Positions 43,955-56,000 of a stretch of DNA of 64,000 bases are shown here, one piece after another (position 1 is the first letter of the stretch; every line of letters starts with the position of its first letter). Below the pieces are notes generated by a model that worked only from the letters and a program-made list of their open reading frames with translations, was not told the DNA's origin and made no database searches. The stretch is taken from contig CBFFRQ010000018.1 in NCBI GenBank assembly GCA_965644315.1, positions 1,240,001 to 1,304,000 of the forward strand, written 5' to 3'. This DNA is from Caecitellus pseudoparvulus (lineage: Eukaryota; Bigyra: Bicosoecida). The translations under genes and the position numbers were made by a program.

Positions 43955-44027
43955 ACCATGGCAAGCGGCACCTCAGCATGCCTTCAGAGGACACTCCTCA
44001 CTTTCACAATGCATTGGCACAACCAAA

Positions 44028-47000
44028 CTAGTTAGAAGTCTGGCAAAGCAGTGCAGCGCCACGTCGGGTCCACTTTTGGGGCGTGTCGTCCTCGCTGATG
44101 GGCAAGCTGATGTCGAGGACGAAGTTGGTGCTATGCCCGGTTGTGCTCAGCACTCCATGCCGACTGGCAGTCTTGTACGTTGGGCACACGTACACATGTG
44201 TGGAGGGGGGGGCGTACCTTGGCACCCCTGAACCAGCCTTGCTTTCTGCCTCCTTGCCCTCCTCCGCAGAGCCACCAGCCTCGAACACGGCCGGCCTCAG
44301 CCACAGCATGGGCAAAGGCGACAGCAATTCTTGGGGCCTCTGATCGACCAGGACACACTCGACAGGATCCCAAGCTGCCCCCTCCAAGAACAGCCCATGC
44401 ACGAAAGCCCCGTCAGGCGGCGCAGATGTTCCACTGTGTGGGGATGTGCTAGTCTGCACCTCGAAGTCAAAGTAAACCGCATCGATGGGCACGGTGTACT
44501 TGCGGGCGAAATTCTGCAGCGTCCCAGTCAAGAACGACTGCGTGAAGAAGAAGCCGGAAATCCAAAAGCTCGCTGGCGGCCCGTCCCGCACCCACTCGGC
44601 GAAGAATGCCACCCGTTGCAGCAAATCTTCAACCCACGAGCCAAGCGGCTTCATGCTGGGATAAGCGACTCTGTGCCACGCTTCCGGCACACGCCCCGTT
44701 GAAAGGCTGTCCGCCAACTCTTCAAGGTCCCCTCCCATGAGGATGATTCCGCGCAGCGCATCTTGCAAGGAGAGCAAGGTGCTGCGCACTTCCCTAATCA
44801 AGCCATTGAAACGACCTAACTCCTGCAGCAAGACGGTGTTCATGCTTTGCTCGTGCTGTACAGGGTGATCCCGCTCCACTGCCTCAACATCAAACTCTGA
44901 GGGGAGGCGCTCCAAGATGCTGGCAGCTGTGGACACAAGCGGGTCCTCCTGCTGAGCATGCTCAACGCCACTTGCGTGCTCATTCTTTCCTTCACTTGCT
45001 GAACTTGCCGGTGCAGGCTGAATGGACTTCTGCTGAGAGGCCTTCCGCGGCTGTAGCTGAAGTCCAGCCTGCAGAATGGACCTGCTCTCGTTGACAGCGT
45101 TGGTGATGGCCGCATTGGGATGCAAGCCAAACAGCTCTGGCTCATCGTTGCGTGGAAGCGACTGAATGTACTCAATATACGTCTCCAGTGGCCCATCTGG
45201 AGGCGCGAAGTAGATACCAGAGTCGGAAAACTTGAATCCATCCTCCATGATGTCTGGGTTCAGCACAGAGCTCAGTGTCGCGTGCAGCAAACGCCGGTCC
45301 TTGTCGTCGGTAACCCTGCCGCCGTAGTTGCACTCTGCGATGAGGTAGTGCAGCGCTGCATAGGGAACAACCCACCGGCGAGAGGAAGACTCCGCACCGC
45401 CCATGACAGAGCTGCCCCCGTCGCCAGTAGCAACACTTCGAGCTCCATGGACAGGTGTGGCTGGGGAGGGCGTGCCAGGTTTCGCAGCGCTATCTGAGCT
45501 CACCAGAGCCCACATTGGCGTCATGTCGTCCAAGAACATTTTTAGCTGGGATGCAGAGATGGCCAGGTCTGACGCCGCAAATTCGTACGGGATGTTCCAT
45601 CCCAGCGGCCCAAATGCCCTGCGCTCCAAGACACAAGCATGGAAGAAACACAGTCCAAACAGAAGCTTGCGGAAGGGGGGCCCTTGAGAGCAGCTGTTCA
45701 GGTACTCATCAGTGAGAGTGGTGAAGGAGCCCAGGAGATTGTTGCGCACACCCTTCGGTGGTTCCAGGATCATCTTCACGCCGCGCTGAAGGACTGGAAC
45801 GGGGAACTCTGGCGCGGGCTTGGACGTCAGCCACAAGCGGAAGGTGGGTTCCATGGTTTCGGCATCAAAGCTCTCTACCAGCCTCTCGAGCGAGGGCATC
45901 CAGCTCTTGGCCAGGTGACAGTTCTGCAAACAGACCCACTTACCTGTGGAATCCTTCGCGGTGCGGATGGCTTCCTCTGCGATGGCACCCTGCCCCTGCC
46001 CCAAGGAGATGATCTCCAACTGTTTCGCCATGCCCTGCGTCTCGGCAAACTTCAGAAGCTCGGTCATCGGGTCCGCTCCGGGGGAAAGAACGAATACCAG
46101 GGGAACGTCAGGTGCACTGTCCTTGTAAGACGCCGCAAGGTCGAGCGGGGACATGTCCACGAACTCCTTCCCGAGAGTTTCAGCGATGAGGTCTTGCAGG
46201 GCAGGCACCAGCTTGTCTGGGCGGAGGCACCTGATGAGAATGGCATGCTCCAGCATCGTCAGCTCAGACCACTTGCGGTGTCCCTTCTTGGTCACCGAGT
46301 AGGAGTACGCCCCATCTCCATTCACGCCAGTCCCAATCAACGCCTCAGCTAAAGATTGAGCAGCTGGGGGGACAGCAGCACGCCTGGCATGTGAAACACC
46401 ACCATACCGTACGTTTGCAGCAGAGGTGGGCACCCCTCGATGCCCCCGCTTGCCCCCACCAGCCCCTTGCCTCGTCAAGGCTTGCACGTAAGCAGAGGCG
46501 GGGCCGACAATGTGGCGGTGGCCGCCAAGGCTGATGCCGTCCAGCTCACGAGGAAACCACCTCGCGCTGTCCACTGGGTCGTTTGTCCCGCCGCCAGCCC
46601 CTGCTGGGCCACTCAGCATGGAGGAGGCAAACGAATCCACGCGAGGCAGCGCGGCGCCCCCCCCTGCAACTGACTTGGCAGGCCCCCCGTGCATGCCGGA
46701 GGCAAGCGTTGAAGCCCCAATGCTGGCAGCGGAGGTCATGCCACGGCCTGCACCCCCTTTCATGCTGCCCAGCGTGCTGCCCAAGCCTGACCGCGCGGTC
46801 GAGCCCATGCCAGATGCCGTGCCATCATCGTCCATCGCGGATGCTGGTAGGAGCACATTCATAAGGGCATCAGAGGGCTTGTCGCTGCTGGCAACATCTC
46901 TCCAAATGGCCATGCGAGTCTTAAAATCCTCCACCAACCCTTCGAAGCCAGGCAGGCTTGCTGCGTCCAGAAAGTTACGCCAGGCTTCATCTGACAACCA

Positions 47001-50000
47001 CACCTGCTCTTCAGCCTCTTCGTCCTCCATCTCGCTTACAACTTGAACGTCTAGGGTGACGTCTGACCCAGCCAGCAAGTCTCGCACCCCAGGCTCGCTG
47101 GTGAAGCCGCCTTCGCCAGAAGCACCGCGCGGGGATGTGCTGGGCAGCTTGCGCTGGGCGGTTGCGGCCGCGGCAGCTTGGGCGACAGGGTTCCCTTCGC
47201 TCAGGGAAATGGAGGTGGCACCTGACAGCAAGAAGCGGATGTGCTCGGGGGGCGTGTTCGTCTCTGTCTCCAAAATGCGCAAGGTCATGAGCAACGATAG
47301 GAGCAACTTGTGCTTCTCAAACAGAGAGCGGCACACGTTGCGGTACAGGAGCAGAGTAAAGGTGTTCACAATGCCGGCGAGGCGCAGGGGCAGCTTGCGC
47401 TTGCTCACTGTCGTGCGCTCAAGGGCCACTTGAAACAAGCGGGTGAACCACTGCAGTGAGAACTGGTACATGGGGTCAAGCTTGGACAGGGACACGATAG
47501 TGAAGTACAGGGTCGCTGCTCGCCGAGCGACGGGCACGTACTCCATACGCAGGGCACGGACGCGCTTGTCTGAGCGCCTTCCTTGCTCCAGCTCCTCCTC
47601 CGCCTGCAAGCTGATGGCTTGGCTTGCTTGCAGCGTGGCAATGAGCTCCTCGTTGTCCAGCAGGTTGTCTCCTGCGCTGGACAACTCGGAAAGCACTCGC
47701 TCCTCGGTCTCTGAGACCTTTGCAGTTGCTTGAGCGATCTGTTTGATGCTCGCTCGGCGCTGATTCTCGATCTCCTTCGCTTCGTGCTGCACCACTGTGC
47801 CGAGGAGCTGGTCAGTAAGCCCTGCTGGGGTGGCTGAGAAGTTCAGCAAGTTCACTTTCACCCGAGCCTCCGGCGCAAAGTGTGGGTTTGGAAGCTTAGT
47901 CGTCATGAAGAGCCGGAAAGACTCGTTGTACTCGACAGTGTTATCCCCCAGCCGGATGACTTTCACACCGCCGGCCATGTGCTCCCGCCGCTCGAGCAGC
48001 GGCTTCAGCACCCCCACGAGTGTCTCGCCGACTCCCTCCACCAGCACATGGTGGCCATACGACACGGCAGCTTCCATGGTGCGGCTCAAATTGGACGTGC
48101 TTGGCTTCACAACAATGAGCGAGCCAGGCAGGACAATGTCGCGATTGCCACGAGCTCGCAGTCTGCCGATGACCCCCGACGCCCCCGCGGAACCAGCGGG
48201 GGTCCGGCCGGAGCCAGATGTCTTCGACTCCTCCACTGCCTCTGCTTCTGCCTTGGCGGCCTCCATGGCGGCCAACTCCCGGCTCCGAATCCAGGCATTG
48301 GCTTGCTCCTGAGGGTCGATCAGCAGGGGCCACAAGCTGGAGGCATCCATCATGAGGGCATTGTCGATGGACGCCGGGTCATCTGGCAGCCCCTGAGCCT
48401 TCCACTTTTGGATCACTGCATCATTGCCCAGCACACTCACCAGAGAAAACGCCGGCTGGCCGCCTTCATCCGCGGCTCCTGCTGCCGTGCACGTCAGAGG
48501 GACAGCGTGCTGCACACAGGCGGCTAGCCACTGCTGAGTGGCCTGGGACCTGTACTCCGCACTGAACGGCCCCAAGTACGCAACGACTGCCGCTGCAAGA
48601 AGGGCATCTCCGGTGAGGTGCTGGTACCTTGCCTGCTCCTCTACAGTCCGGCGCCGCCAGCGGTCGCGCTGCCCGCCTAAGGAAGCGATGAGGATCTTCG
48701 CATTCGCTTGCTGTGTCAAACACTGCTGCATGCCAGCTTCCAGACGCGCTTTCTCGTCGTTGGCATCACGAAGCTGTGCGAGCAGTGTGGCGAGCTTTGC
48801 CTCAAGTTCCTGCAGCATGGCTTGCTTCTCTGCCAAGGCCGCCTTTTTGACACGCAGGGCAGCCTGCGCATCTTCCACTGCACGCTCCTTGGGGGCGACC
48901 ACCTTCACAGTGTCGTGGTATCCAACCACCGCATGCAGCCAGCGGCAAAGGCCTGCAGCCGCGACCGACGACGACCGGACGATCTCAGGCGTGAAGTTAG
49001 GGTCTGCCAGCAACGGCCGCAAAGGCTCGACAATGCGGTCTGTCAAGCTCTTCATCTTGAAAGTGAGCAGCGTCTTCACAAAATTTGACTTGGACAGCAG
49101 GTTCTTCTTGGCCGCAACCCAGTAGGAAGGCTTACCGTCTGTTCCCTTAATGGGTGCTTGCTTCTTGATAATGCACACGCCCTTCATCACATTTTTCACT
49201 GCCTCTGGTGGGTGCTTCAGCGACTTGACCTCCACAATGTCTTGCTTGTTCAGCCCCTTCAGGGCCTGGGTGGCCTCTTCCAGCAGGGGCTTTGCGTGGT
49301 CAAGCTCTGCTTGGCACTCTGCCATCATGGCCTCGGCTGCATCCGCCTCTGCCGTGAGTCGCTGTTCTTCGGCCACCACAACAGCGCGCTCTCGATCCAC
49401 TTCAGCCTGCTGTACCTCGATGGCGGCCATGGCTCGGTCAGTGCGGGCTCGGCTTGCCTCAAGCTCTGGCTGCAATTCCTCGACCTTTCGCTGCAACGTA
49501 GTTGCGACTGCCTCCGCATTGTCCACTGCTGCCACACCTTTGGCGTACTTGTCTTGGTCCTTGCTCACCGCTGCACGGCGAGATCGCAGCAGGCCTTGGT
49601 ACAGTTTGAGGAACTGAAGGAACATGGTTGGGGTCACGTAGTTGTGCCTTCCCGTCTCTGCTCTCATGGACGAAGTGAGGGCGGACGAGACTGAGTGCGC
49701 GCTGACGGCAACTGGGACAACCTTGCCCATGTCCTCTGGCGCGACGACGCCGCCGTCCACAAGCACCTTGTTGGCCACTGACGTGAGAGCTTGGTTTGGC
49801 CAAGGGAAGAACCAATCGATGTACGTGCAGTTAACCAGCGAGGGGAAGTTGCGCAGGCGATCCCGGAAGGCCTTGCCCACAGGGGAGAAGGCAAGTACGA
49901 CATGCAAGTTTCGCCGGCAAGCCTTCACAAAGTAGGAAAACACATCAGCTCGTGTCAACACCACGTCAGCTGTGGAGGGGGCTTCGACGTCGCCCTCGGC

Positions 50001-53000
50001 TTCGGCCTGAGCTCGCTCAGCGATTGCAGCCTTGGTGGCAGCATCCTGGCAGTCGGTAATGACTGTTGTTTTGTCTTCCTCGTTGAAGAGTCCAGGCACC
50101 TCCCCTGCGTTCATGATGTTGTTCACGTCTTCCATCATGGCGTCACTGGAGATATCTGCGTCGCTCAGCAGCAGCACCTGGGGCTTGTTCTGCACACCAG
50201 CCAACGTCATGACTTCCCGCAGGTCATCCCGCCACTCAGTGAAGCCATAGGTGCTGGCGCTGGACAAACTGAACACAGACTGCCCTTGCGTAAAGGCGGC
50301 GAGGCGGGTCAAGCAGCGTCGCCCACTGCCGCCTACGCCTACCAGGAGCGCGTGGCCGGCAGTTTGGGCAAGGCGCCGCGCGATGCGGACAACGTGGTCC
50401 CGGGCCATGCCAAACAGGACGATATCCATGCTCTGCTTGACGGTGCCGTTGTACTGGTCCAGGCTCGAGCGAAGGGCGTGCAGCAGAGCCGCATCTGACT
50501 GTGCCTGGGCGTACTTCCCTGCCGAGTCGCCTTCAAAGAAGTTCCCGAACGCAAGGGAGTTCGAGGCAGACCCATCCTCGGCAAAGGGTGCGCCAACCGC
50601 CGCTGCTGTGGCGGCGTCGTGATCACGCCGCAAAGGTAGCAGCGCTGAGGGTGCTTCCTTGCTCTCGCCGTGCATGTCGGCCTTTCCGTCCCCGGCGTCT
50701 GGGGTGGCCCAGTCATCAGCGAACGCGAAGGGCTGTGTCCCCCGCTTGCACTTAAAGGACGTCGGCATGCTCTCCAGCTTCTTTGCGATGGAGTCCATGC
50801 GGCTCTTGTCCGAAGCAGAGAGCTGCGCTTCGATATCCGCATCGGTCACTACGATAGGGGCGCTGACTTCTGTGGGCTCGGCCGCCTCACCACCTTCATC
50901 AATGCGCACGTGCTTCTCTGCAGTAAGCGCCTTCTCGGCTTGAGCACGCTCGGTCGCTTTGGCCCACGAGCGCTCCTTCAACTCGTCCAGCTCCCGTTCA
51001 AGAGACGCGCGCTCGGCTGCCGCAGCCGCGGCGGCCTCCTCTGCCTTGCGCTCCTTCGCTCGAGTATCAGAGGAACTGTCATAGAAACCCTGGAGCGCTC
51101 GAGTCCAAGACACTCCAGTAAACGCCTTGATTTCGTCCACGACGAGGTCGTGGAACCACTGCACATCGTGCATGTCCACCAAGCGGTCACTGAACACCCT
51201 GAACAACTCGTGGCCAACCAAGCGAATGAGGTGTTCCGGCTCGCGCATATCACGCGGGGTCGCTGCCACGGTGCCTTCGAAGACTGCAGACAAGTCCCGA
51301 AGGTTGAACGTGTAGTGGGACTTTGCAGGCGTTGGGCGCAGGTGCTTCTGCAGTGTGGCGTAGATCTGCACGGCGGCAGAGACAAGCTTCGGGGCCACTT
51401 GCATCACGGCAGGGGCAGCCCCTCGAGGGGAGGTCGCACCCGTACCAGCGCCGGCAGCGGCTGTGGGGCTTGACGCCAGTGCAACCCCAGCGAGGCTATC
51501 TGCCACTGATGCACCGGTCAGGAACCAGCGGGAAATGGAGCCAAAAATGCGGCGCAAGGAAGTCTCATCAAAGGGAACACATGAAATCATGTTGAAGTGC
51601 CGCAGGTATCGCTGGGTAACCTCGCTGCGACTTCCACTCGACAAGCCCATGCCTGCCACGAACTGCGTGTCCACCACCCGCCTGAACGGCTTGCCACGGG
51701 AGCGGAAACCGTACCACCCGCCGTGGTCCATCCACTGTCGCAGTAACTCAATAGGAGGCTGTGCACCGTATTCTTCTTTCTCTGGCATGTTCAGATCATC
51801 CACAAACACCACAGCCGTTCGGCCCAGGCTGAGGCCATACACGCCTGCTCTGCGCTTGGACATGGCGCCATCAATGATGTCTTGCGTGGCAGCAGCCGTC
51901 GTTCGCGCAGAGAAGCGCAGCGGCACTGCCTGGTACCGCTCCTTCGCCAGTTTGCCCAGCATGTGCTGGATGCTGACGCTCTTTCCTGTGCCAGTTGGGC
52001 CGACGGCCAGCACATGCACTCCGTGCCTCACGAGAGCCTGCATGATCGTGCTTTGCCTGACTGTGTCCACGGTCGGCACAACGATGTCGCTGTAAGGAAT
52101 GCCCGGGCGAATTGAGAACAAGGGCACACGGGCACCGCCGCTGCGGGGGGAAGAGGCGCCGCTGCTGCCCCCAGCCGGCATCCAAGGCTGCCACTTGATG
52201 GGGCCTGTGGACACGGAGCCTCCAGGGCCCTGTCCCGGCGGGGCGGCGGTCAGGGCAGCATCCGCGCCAGCAGCTGAAGTTGCTGCCAGCTGCAAGGAAC
52301 TCGGCGCGCCCGCGCTGGGGGCCTCCTTGGAGCTGCCTTCGGACGGCCTAGCGCCCATATCCAGCACGAAGTCAAAGACGCTCGCATCATCGACATCGGG
52401 GAAGCGCAGCTTCGACGTGCGGACTCCAACCTGAGGGCTGATCAAATCAAAAGCGTCACCAGCTGAAAGCAATTCGTACCTGGTAAAGGCAGCCTCAGGT
52501 ACTTCTACACTGGCTGGGAGGACGAGGGCACCTTGCTTGACACCAGCAGCATCCAACGCAGCGCCCAGCGCTGCAAAGGAGGCATCCATGCGCTGCTGCA
52601 AATCATGCAGCGTGTGTGAGCGGGGAGGGGGCTTGACATACGAAACTTCGTCGGGAACACTGTCCCCGGCCAGCAGCGCCCGCAGCAGTGTGTCAAAGCC
52701 AGGGCGAGACTCAGCGCCAAGCGCACCACCCACTGACCACACCAGCGCGAATACCACCATCGCTTCGAGCTTCTCACGCACAGCCACATCTTCCTTGGCT
52801 TTTGCTGCAGCGGCGCGGCGTGCCGCGACATCTTGAGCAGCTGCGCTCTGGATGCTCTGGCTGTGGGTGTCAGGGCCCGAGGCCAAGGAGGCTGACACCG
52901 CGGCGCGCCCAGCGGCCGTTGCCGCCGCTTCGTTCAACGCAGCTGTCTCGAACATGTGCACCCATTCCTCCCGCATCAATGCGCCCAGCAGCCTCAAGAA

Positions 53001-56000
53001 GGCGCCAGTCAACCCAGGGACAGTGGACGTGACATAGTTTTGCTTCTCTGTGCCGCGCACATACGCTAGGCAATGCGGCAGAAGCCAGTCGGCAGCGTCC
53101 TGCAGGAAGTCCCCATGGTCCAAGCGCATGCTGCTAGGCAGCGCTGCGACCCATGATGCGACCAATGGACGCCAGCCCAACTGGTGAGGCTCCATGTACA
53201 CCATTCCGCAGCGGGACACTGTGGCTGGGGACGCAGCCACGAGGTCTTGCACCTCGAACATCATCCGCATCTCATTCGTCAGGCGAATGACCTCACCGCT
53301 CTGCAAGCACAACTTCTTGTTGTCATCCAGCACCGTGTTCATGTTCTCGATCCACACTGCGTCCACTGGCCCGTCGCACATGACCCACTTTGCCTCCTGC
53401 CCCACGTCCCTGGCCGCCATGCGGACGGCCAGCGAGAGAACGCCATCTGTCCAGTCACCAGTGTTCACATCATCCTGGCCGTACAAATCCTCCACTGCAA
53501 GGGCCTTGGGGTTCAGCACCCGCATGCGCACGTGGCTGTACCTGCGGATTTCAGCTGGCGGCACCGCTAGCTTCATGGGCACTTCTGGCGCCCCCTCCAC
53601 CTCGGGCATGCCGCGCAGCATGCCACTCCCAGACGAGCCCACGCTGCGAGAGCGCTCAGGGCTGAGATCGACGCTGTGGTCGCGAGAAGCGTCGTCAGCA
53701 GCGAGGGCTTCAGTCTCCGCGGCGCGCTGGGCATCAGCCAATAAGTTCAACGCCCGAGCAAGGGTGCGCACGACTGTCGTTTTTCCCGCGCCGGTGTGGC
53801 CCACTAGCATCATCCCGTGCCGGACCGAAGTCGTGTCGTACAGCTGGCTGGCTTTCTGCAGCAGGACCGGGACAGCCTGCAGGCGGTGCTTGGCGACTGC
53901 CTGCAGCAACGCTCCCTGCAAGCCGTGGTCCTCTTGCGCCGGCAGCGTCGCTCGGGGGAAGAGGTCACCCACGATGCCATTGAACAGCGGCAGGTCTTGC
54001 TCCAGGAACTTGGGAAGGTTGACGTCCAGAATGGCCTTCAGGACGAGCTCCTCCTCAGCCCACGCCAGCTGGCGCTTGAGAGCAGCCGCCGCGACGAGAA
54101 TGGCCTTCACTGCTCGCATGCCGTAGTCGTAATGCTTCTGCGAGGACAGCTGCTCGGAGGCGAGGCGGAGGACCTGCACAATCTTACGGGACATGTCGCG
54201 TGCTGACTCAAAGCCGTACGAATACAGCATGATTTCCGCGATCATGGCGTAGTCTGGCACCATCATCGCACATGGACGGAAGAGTGCCTTCAAGTTGTCC
54301 GGCAGCTCAGAGCGACCAGCGTACCCAGGGTTCATGGTGATGAACACGTTGCACGAGGGGCGCAGGTTCAAGCTGGTGCCTTCAAAGACGAAGCGCTTGG
54401 CACCCTCTCGCTTGCCCTTCTGGATGGTCAGGATCTGCTGGGCGATGACGGACAGCACTTCCAGCTCAATGCGGTTGAACTCGTCGAAACACGCCCAGGC
54501 ACCACATGATGCCAGCCCCTTGAAGAGCTTGGCCATGCTGCTGGTGTTCATGCGCTCCGAACAGTTGTACACGACGCACTGCACTGCCAAGGCCTTGGCC
54601 AGGTCCTTTGTGGACTCTGTCTTGCCTGTGCCTGCAGGGCCTTCGGGAGCGCCACCGTACAGCAGGTGCACCGCCCCCATCAGTGTTCGATAACACCTGT
54701 CGGTCAAGGGGGTGATGACCAGTCTTGACGAATTTCCAAGGTACTCCCAAGCATAGTACGCAGTCGCGTTGACGATGCGCACTGGCATGCTCGGCGGCTC
54801 CTCAAGCGAAAGAGTCGCGACGACTGGGGCGGACCCCAACGTGACGCCGCCACTGCCGACAGCAGCACCTTTGCCTTGGCCGCCCTTTCGGCGTCGCTGG
54901 CTCGGTGAGGATGGGCCTGCAGCCATGGCGGCGGCGTTCCCGGCCCCCACCGTGGCGCCATCATCACCACGCCACTCAGGGTCCCCAGACCAGTAGTACC
55001 GGAGCTGCGAGAACCATTCAAAGTCGTTCACATCGTGGACCTTTTTCGACACCATCTCATCCACGACGTCCCTTGCATGCACGTTGGTCGTGGTGAGGCA
55101 CGTTAGCGTCATGCGCTGCAGTGGCTTCAGGCCACTCTGCCGCACGAGTGCAACAATGTTCAGGAGTTGCTCGTTAAGCTTGTCGCGGTACGCTGCCAGC
55201 GGAGCAACGTCCACCTCCACCTGCGACGCGGGGTCGCTGTTGTCCGCTGACCGCACACTGGCAGCGACGATGGGCTCCTCATCAGACCTGGCAGAGCCGA
55301 TGGACCTCCCACTCGCAGAACGGCGAAGGGAAGCTGGCCTGGGCATTTGAGGGGGGCGGTCTCCTGCAACCCGTGCCTTGCTTGGCTTTCGAGGCAGCTT
55401 GGCTCCAGGCTGGCTCCCAGCACTTTGGCCTGCAGCGCCCTGTGCCGGGTGAGCCGGAGGCAGCATGCGCCCGGAGGAGTCGGTGCGCATCATGGAGCGG
55501 CTGGAGCGCCTGCGCACCATGCCCTTGACCGCGATGCCAGTGTCTTGTGCAGCACCCGCTGGCACAGGCCCGCTACCTCCACGGCCCGTCAAGCCACCTT
55601 CCTCAGACGCCCCGCCAGACAGCACGCTGTCGCCCCCAGAGCGCATGGCTTCCTCCATCTGCCGCCGGACCTCCCGGGCCCGGCGACGCTCAGCGGCCTT
55701 CTCTGCCACCCAAGCAGCGACGTTAGCTTCGTGGCGCTCCTTCATGCGCCTCAGCGCGCCCTCGACATGGTGAGTCCAGAACACGGCATCGACCGCCAGC
55801 ACAATTTGGCCTGGCCACTCCAAGAACAGCTGCTCCCGCTTCTCAGGCTCTGCCGCATACGCTCGAATGGACCGGCCCATGATGGCTTTCAGTGTGGAGC
55901 GCATGGCGTCCTCCAGGTCTGTCATCCACAGCTCTACGTTCCCCTTGCGGTTGCCCCTGTTGGGATCCACGGGGGCATCCAGGCGGACCACCTCCTTTTC

